From contig JAUMUB010000009.1 in the NCBI GenBank assembly GCA_030530905.1, positions 1 through 17,717 of the forward strand: a stretch of DNA of 17,717 bases. Direction: 5' to 3'. A program made the position numbers and the translations under genes. The notes beneath the pieces are model-generated. The model searched no databases. It was not told the DNA's origin and saw only the letters and a list, made by a program, of their open reading frames with translations. Of the stretch, positions 14,508 through 17,717 are shown piece by piece. Position 1 is the stretch's first letter; every line of letters starts with the position of its first letter. This DNA comes from Bifidobacteriaceae bacterium (GTDB lineage Bacteria; Actinomycetota; Actinomycetes; Actinomycetales; Bifidobacteriaceae).

Positions 14508-15749
14508 ATGAACGTAATGCAGGAAAGTGATGCAATTATGGGTGATACACCAATCGAACATTCTCATCCATTACATACTCCTGAAGATATGCAAGCAATT
14601 CAGCAGACTTTACATGATGGTAAAAACCCATTAAATGACACAGACGTGCTGCGTTGGGAAGACCAAGTTGGTGTTAATAGAATTGTAAATAGACGAGTGC
14701 TTGAACTCGAACTTCTACCAACTCCAGCTCAAGTGTTATCACAATATCCATTAGACGAACAATCAAGCGCATTGGTTGCACAAAGTCGACATGAAATACG
14801 CCAATGCTTATACGGCGAAGACGATCGATTATTAGTAATTGTCGGACCATGCTCCGTGCATGACCCACAAGCAGCATTTGATTATGCTCATCGCCTAGCA
14901 GCCTTAAAAAAACAACTCGATAAAGATCTGCTTATTATCATGCGAGTTTATTTTGAAAAGCCACGAACCACTGTGGGTTGGAAAGGCTTAATAAATGATC
15001 CAGATATTGATGGCACGCATAATATTCGAAAAGGACTGCTTCTTGCACGAAAAACATTATTAGGAGTGTTACAAGAAGGCGTTGGGGTGGCAACAGAATT
15101 CTTAGAGCCAACATCTCCGCAGTTCATCGCCGATGCAGTAAGCTGGGCGGCAATTGGCGCTCGCAATACGGAAAGCCAAGTGCATAGGCAATTAGCAAGT
15201 GGCTTATCTATGCCTGTTGGATTTAAAAACGCAACTGATGGATCAGTTTCTGCTGCTATTAACGGCTGTATAACAGCAGGGCAGAGGCACTCATTCTTTG
15301 GTATTGATCATCTTGGTAGAGCATGTTCTGTGCAAACTCTAGGTAATCCCGATTGTCATGTAGTATTACGTGGCTCAAGTTCTGGGCCGAATTATGATAC
15401 TGGTTCAGTGAAGCAGATTATGCAAGATATTCGTAATGAAATGGACATGAATACCGCGGCATCACATGGTTTGATTATTGATTGTTCGCACGGTAATTCT
15501 GGTAAAGATGAGCATCGTCAAGCGCAGGTGGTTCGTGAGATTGCAGAGCGCATTGCTCAGGGCGAGCATGTTATTACTGGGATTATGATGGAAAGCTTTA
15601 TTGAAGGTGGTAATCAAAAGCCTGCTCCACTATCTGAGTTGGTGTATGGAAAATCAATAACAGACAAGTGTATTGCTTGGAATGAAACGCAGTTGCTGTT
15701 ACACGAGTTAGCTGCTGCGGTACGTCATAAGCGATGCTCGAGCATGTAA
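14508..15749 (+). CDS. aroG: 3-deoxy-7-phosphoheptulonate (DAHP) synthase, class I, copy 2
   Basis: Second DAHP synthase of the AroF/G/H type, 413 residues, clearly paralogous to the copy just upstream. Metal ligands are C115 (VGPCSVHD), H328 (CSHGNSGK), E362 (MMESF) and D386 (SITDKC). MRVYFEKPRTT (145-155), GARNTESQVHR (217-227), GFKN (238-241) and LRGSSSGPNY (287-296) match copy 1. Its N-terminus is 34 residues longer, and this is the part that in E. coli enzymes helps form the inhibitor site, so the pair may differ in feedback control (inference). Start ATG 14508 fits a leaderless transcript. ATG 14517 and 14538 are alternatives; the latter has AGGAAAG about 11 bases upstream. It ends with a perfect 12-base palindrome, ATGCTCGAGCAT (15734-15745), just before the stop. 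Confidence 0.94.
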   Translation: MNVMQESDAIMGDTPIEHSHPLHTPEDMQAIQQTLHDGKNPLNDTDVLRWEDQVGVNRIVNRRVLELELLPTPAQVLSQYPLDEQSSALVAQSRHEIRQCLYGEDDRLLVIVGPCSVHDPQAAFDYAHRLAALKKQLDKDLLIIMRVYFEKPRTTVGWKGLINDPDIDGTHNIRKGLLLARKTLLGVLQEGVGVATEFLEPTSPQFIADAVSWAAIGARNTESQVHRQLASGLSMPVGFKNATDGSVSAAINGCITAGQRHSFFGIDHLGRACSVQTLGNPDCHVVLRGSSSGPNYDTGSVKQIMQDIRNEMDMNTAASHGLIIDCSHGNSGKDEHRQAQVVREIAERIAQGEHVITGIMMESFIEGGNQKPAPLSELVYGKSITDKCIAWNETQLLLHELAAAVRHKRCSSM

Positions 15750-15840
15750 ATGATACTCGAATTCTAATAATGAAGTAAAGGTTTACTCTTACCGTTAAAA
15801 TATGAGTTAAATAAGCCGTAGAAGAAAGTAAGGGGAATTT

Positions 15841-16551
15841 ATGGCTGTTGTAGCAATTATTGGCGCGATGGAAGAAGAAGTCGCACTTATTGCAGCTTCA
15901 CTAGATAATGTTCAGCAAGAACATGCAGCAAGTTTAAATGTTGCCCATGGCTCTTTAACAGCAAGTGATGGTTCTGAAATTGAAGTTGCTGCAACAGTTG
16001 GCGGCATGGGATTAGTAAACGCTGCTGCAACAACCCAATACTTAATTGACACATATCACCCCGATGCAATACTGTTCTCAGGAATTGCAGGTAATTTGAA
16101 TAAAAACTTGCATATTAATGATGTTGTTCTCGGTGGTACTTTACGTTATTTAGATACGGACATGCGTCTTATTGCACAGTGGAAACCAAAAACTGATGAT
16201 TTCCATTCAGACCCTCGCCTTTTAAGTGTGGCTGAAGAAGTTTTGCAACAATTAGAAATCAATCACATTGTTGGCACTATTGCTTCAGGTAATTATTTTG
16301 TTGATACTCCAGAGAAGACTGCTGCGGTTATTGAGGCTACTCAGGCTGATGCTGTGGAGATGGAAGGTGCAGCAATTGCACATGTTTCTGCGCGTAATGA
16401 CATTCCAGTTCTTATTATCCGCGCATTAAGCGATAACGCTGATACTGATTATGAAGACTTTAGGCATTTTGATATTTCTGAATATGCCAATAATGCAGCT
16501 CACATAACAGTAGAGATTACTCGTCGCGTTCCAGTAGCAATTGAGAAATAG
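15841..16551 (+). CDS. mtnN: 5'-methylthioadenosine/S-adenosylhomocysteine nucleosidase
   Basis: Hydrolyses the N-glycosidic bond of methylthioadenosine and S-adenosylhomocysteine, releasing adenine and S-methylthioribose or S-ribosylhomocysteine, the latter being the LuxS substrate. 236 residues, usual for Pfs/MtnN. The start AIIGAMEEEV places E13 at E12 of the E. coli enzyme. GGMGLVNAA (54-62) and FSGIAGNL (79-86) form the ribose/phosphorylase-fold core. IASGNYFV (147-154), VEMEGAAIA (172-180, with E173, M174, E175) and RALSDNAD (194-201, with the catalytic D198) complete the site. Shine-Dalgarno AAGGGGA (15830-15836) lies four bases before the ATG. No clear promoter or terminator was found in the 91 bases before it or the 64 bases after it, so read-through into pstS is possible. 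Confidence 0.96.
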   Translation: MAVVAIIGAMEEEVALIAASLDNVQQEHAASLNVAHGSLTASDGSEIEVAATVGGMGLVNAAATTQYLIDTYHPDAILFSGIAGNLNKNLHINDVVLGGTLRYLDTDMRLIAQWKPKTDDFHSDPRLLSVAEEVLQQLEINHIVGTIASGNYFVDTPEKTAAVIEATQADAVEMEGAAIAHVSARNDIPVLIIRALSDNADTDYEDFRHFDISEYANNAAHITVEITRRVPVAIEK

Positions 16552-16615
16552 TTAGATTCTTAAGCGGATCTTGTTAGCTTTTTCAAACATGCCGATGAAG
16601 AGATTCAAGGATAAG

Positions 16616-17717
16616 ATGATGAGGAAGATTTTTTCTCATACTATGGCTGCTACTGCAAGTGTTGCGCTTATGGTTTCACTTGCTGCCTGCGGTGATAATG
16701 TACGATCTGATGGCACAGCCTCTGCTGCTGATAGCAATTCAGTTATTGGACGATTCCAAGGTGCTGGAGCTTCTACACAAAAGTTAGCTATTGAAGCATG
16801 GATTGCAAGTTATCAGCAATCGCATCCTCAAACCCAAATTGCTTATAATCCTACTGGATCTGGTGCTGGCGTGACAAGCTTTTTAACTGGAGCTTTATCG
16901 TGGGCGTCCTCTGATGCTGCATTAAGTGATGAGGAAGTAGATCAGTCGAAGAGCGTTTGCGCTACAGGAACCGCATTCGAAATTCCAGTATATATTTCTC
17001 CAATTGTTATTATTTTCAATCTCGATGGCATTTCTGGGGAAGATCAGCATCTTAATCTTGATGCAGAAACTATTGCAAAAATCTTTGATGGCAAGATTAC
17101 TAAGTGGAATGATCCTGCAATAGTTAAACAAAATAAGGATGTTAAGTTGCCTAATTTGGATATTACGGTGGTACACCGATCTGACAAGTCAGGCACAACT
17201 AAGAATTTCTTAAGCTATGTTAAAGATGTTGCAGGCGATGATTGGCCATACACTGTTGGGGAGAACTGGCCGAATAGTGTAGGTCAAGGTGCTTCAGGAA
17301 CTGATGGTGTGGTTACCACAGTTTCTCAAGCAAATGGCACTATAAGCTACGTGGATGCTTCTAAAGTTGGCACGCTTGGTTCTATTTCAGTAAAAGTTGG
17401 TGATGAGTATGTTCCATACTCGGCTGAGGCGGCAACACGTGTAATTGACGATTCAGAGTTAGAAACTGATCTTCACGGTGAGAATCGTATTGTGTTAAAA
17501 GTTAATCACAATACTGAAAAAGAGAATGCGTATCCAATTGTTTTAGTGTCCTACGATATTGCTTGCCCAGCGTATAAAAATAATGATATGGGAGCGTTTG
17601 TGAAATCATGGTTCTCCTACATCATTAGCGAAGAAGGGCAGAAGGTTGCTGCAGACAACACAGGTTCAGCTCCGCTAAGTAATTCTCTTCGTAATAAAAT
17701 CTCTGAAGTTATTGACG
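16616..17717 (+). CDS. pstS: Phosphate ABC transporter substrate-binding lipoprotein PstS (partial, cut by window end)
   Basis: Open from 16616 to the right edge without a stop (367 codons), so the gene is nearly complete but its 3' end is missing. A lipoprotein signal peptide is clear: MMRKIF, a hydrophobic stretch, then the lipobox LAAC with C25. Phosphate-site motifs follow in the PstS order: GAGAST (49-54), GSGAG (81-85), ASSD with D100, and RSDKSGTT (188-195) giving R188, S192, G193 and T194. The mature protein would be anchored outside the membrane and deliver phosphate to PstCAB, whose genes probably follow beyond the window. ATG 16616 and ATG 16619 are adjacent; AAGGA (16607-16611) fits 16619 slightly better. 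No Pho-box-like direct repeats were seen in the 64 bases upstream. Confidence 0.94.
   Translation, partial: MMRKIFSHTMAATASVALMVSLAACGDNVRSDGTASAADSNSVIGRFQGAGASTQKLAIEAWIASYQQSHPQTQIAYNPTGSGAGVTSFLTGALSWASSDAALSDEEVDQSKSVCATGTAFEIPVYISPIVIIFNLDGISGEDQHLNLDAETIAKIFDGKITKWNDPAIVKQNKDVKLPNLDITVVHRSDKSGTTKNFLSYVKDVAGDDWPYTVGENWPNSVGQGASGTDGVVTTVSQANGTISYVDASKVGTLGSISVKVGDEYVPYSAEAATRVIDDSELETDLHGENRIVLKVNHNTEKENAYPIVLVSYDIACPAYKNNDMGAFVKSWFSYIISEEGQKVAADNTGSAPLSNSLRNKISEVID

Noticed and set aside
16552..16615. Pho-box-type regulatory repeats before pstS
   Set aside because: No spaced direct repeats or promoter elements of that kind could be seen in the 64 bases available.
1..17717. CRISPR arrays, insertion sequences, prophage or toxin-antitoxin genes
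   Set aside because: No regular spaced repeats, transposase or integrase motifs, terminal inverted repeats or small paired genes were found; the region reads as ordinary collinear chromosome.

Overview
The window looks like chromosomal DNA of a low-GC member of the Bifidobacteriaceae, most likely Gardnerella or a close relative. This is inferred from gene content and style: a bifidobacterial-type PNPase with an Arg/Asp-rich tail, a long DivIVA-type coiled-coil protein, a cage-type PepC aminopeptidase and a PstS lipoprotein, in a moderately AT-rich background. It was not confirmed by any search. All 13 genes supported here read on the + strand. No tRNA, rRNA, insertion sequence, phage gene or CRISPR array was seen.

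Layout. 53-1819: MHS/ProP-like transporter with charged extensions at both ends. 1820-2496: rpsO, with structured leaders before it and between it and pnp. 2497-4992: pnp, closed by a strong terminator. 5070-5927: aldo/keto reductase. 5989-9173: a compact cluster of a U32-family protein (probable tRNA-hydroxylation factor), a PgeF/YfiH-type protein and an IspD-like cytidylyltransferase. 9248-9922: pyroglutamyl-peptidase-like gene with its own promoter and a missing catalytic His. 10045-11511: DivIVA-domain coiled-coil protein, with a strong terminator. 11639-12961: pepC, with a terminator. 13224-14354 and 14508-15749: two tandem class I DAHP synthases. 15841-16551: MTA/SAH nucleosidase. 16616 to the right edge: pstS, cut by the window end and without an in-window stop codon.

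Functionally this is mostly core metabolism and RNA biology: translation and RNA decay (rpsO, pnp, U32), isoprenoid and aromatic precursor synthesis (ispD, two DAHP synthases), peptide turnover (pepC, degenerate pcp), methylthioadenosine/SAH salvage (mtnN), phosphate capture (pstS) and cell-pole or cell-shape organisation (DivIVA-like). I see no obvious new multi-gene system. The points most worth following are the RNA structures ahead of rpsO and pnp, the Pcp homologue whose catalytic His is Gly, two promoters placed so that their mRNAs should be nearly leaderless, the large DivIVA-type scaffold protein, and the paired DAHP synthases sharing a 32-base identical block.
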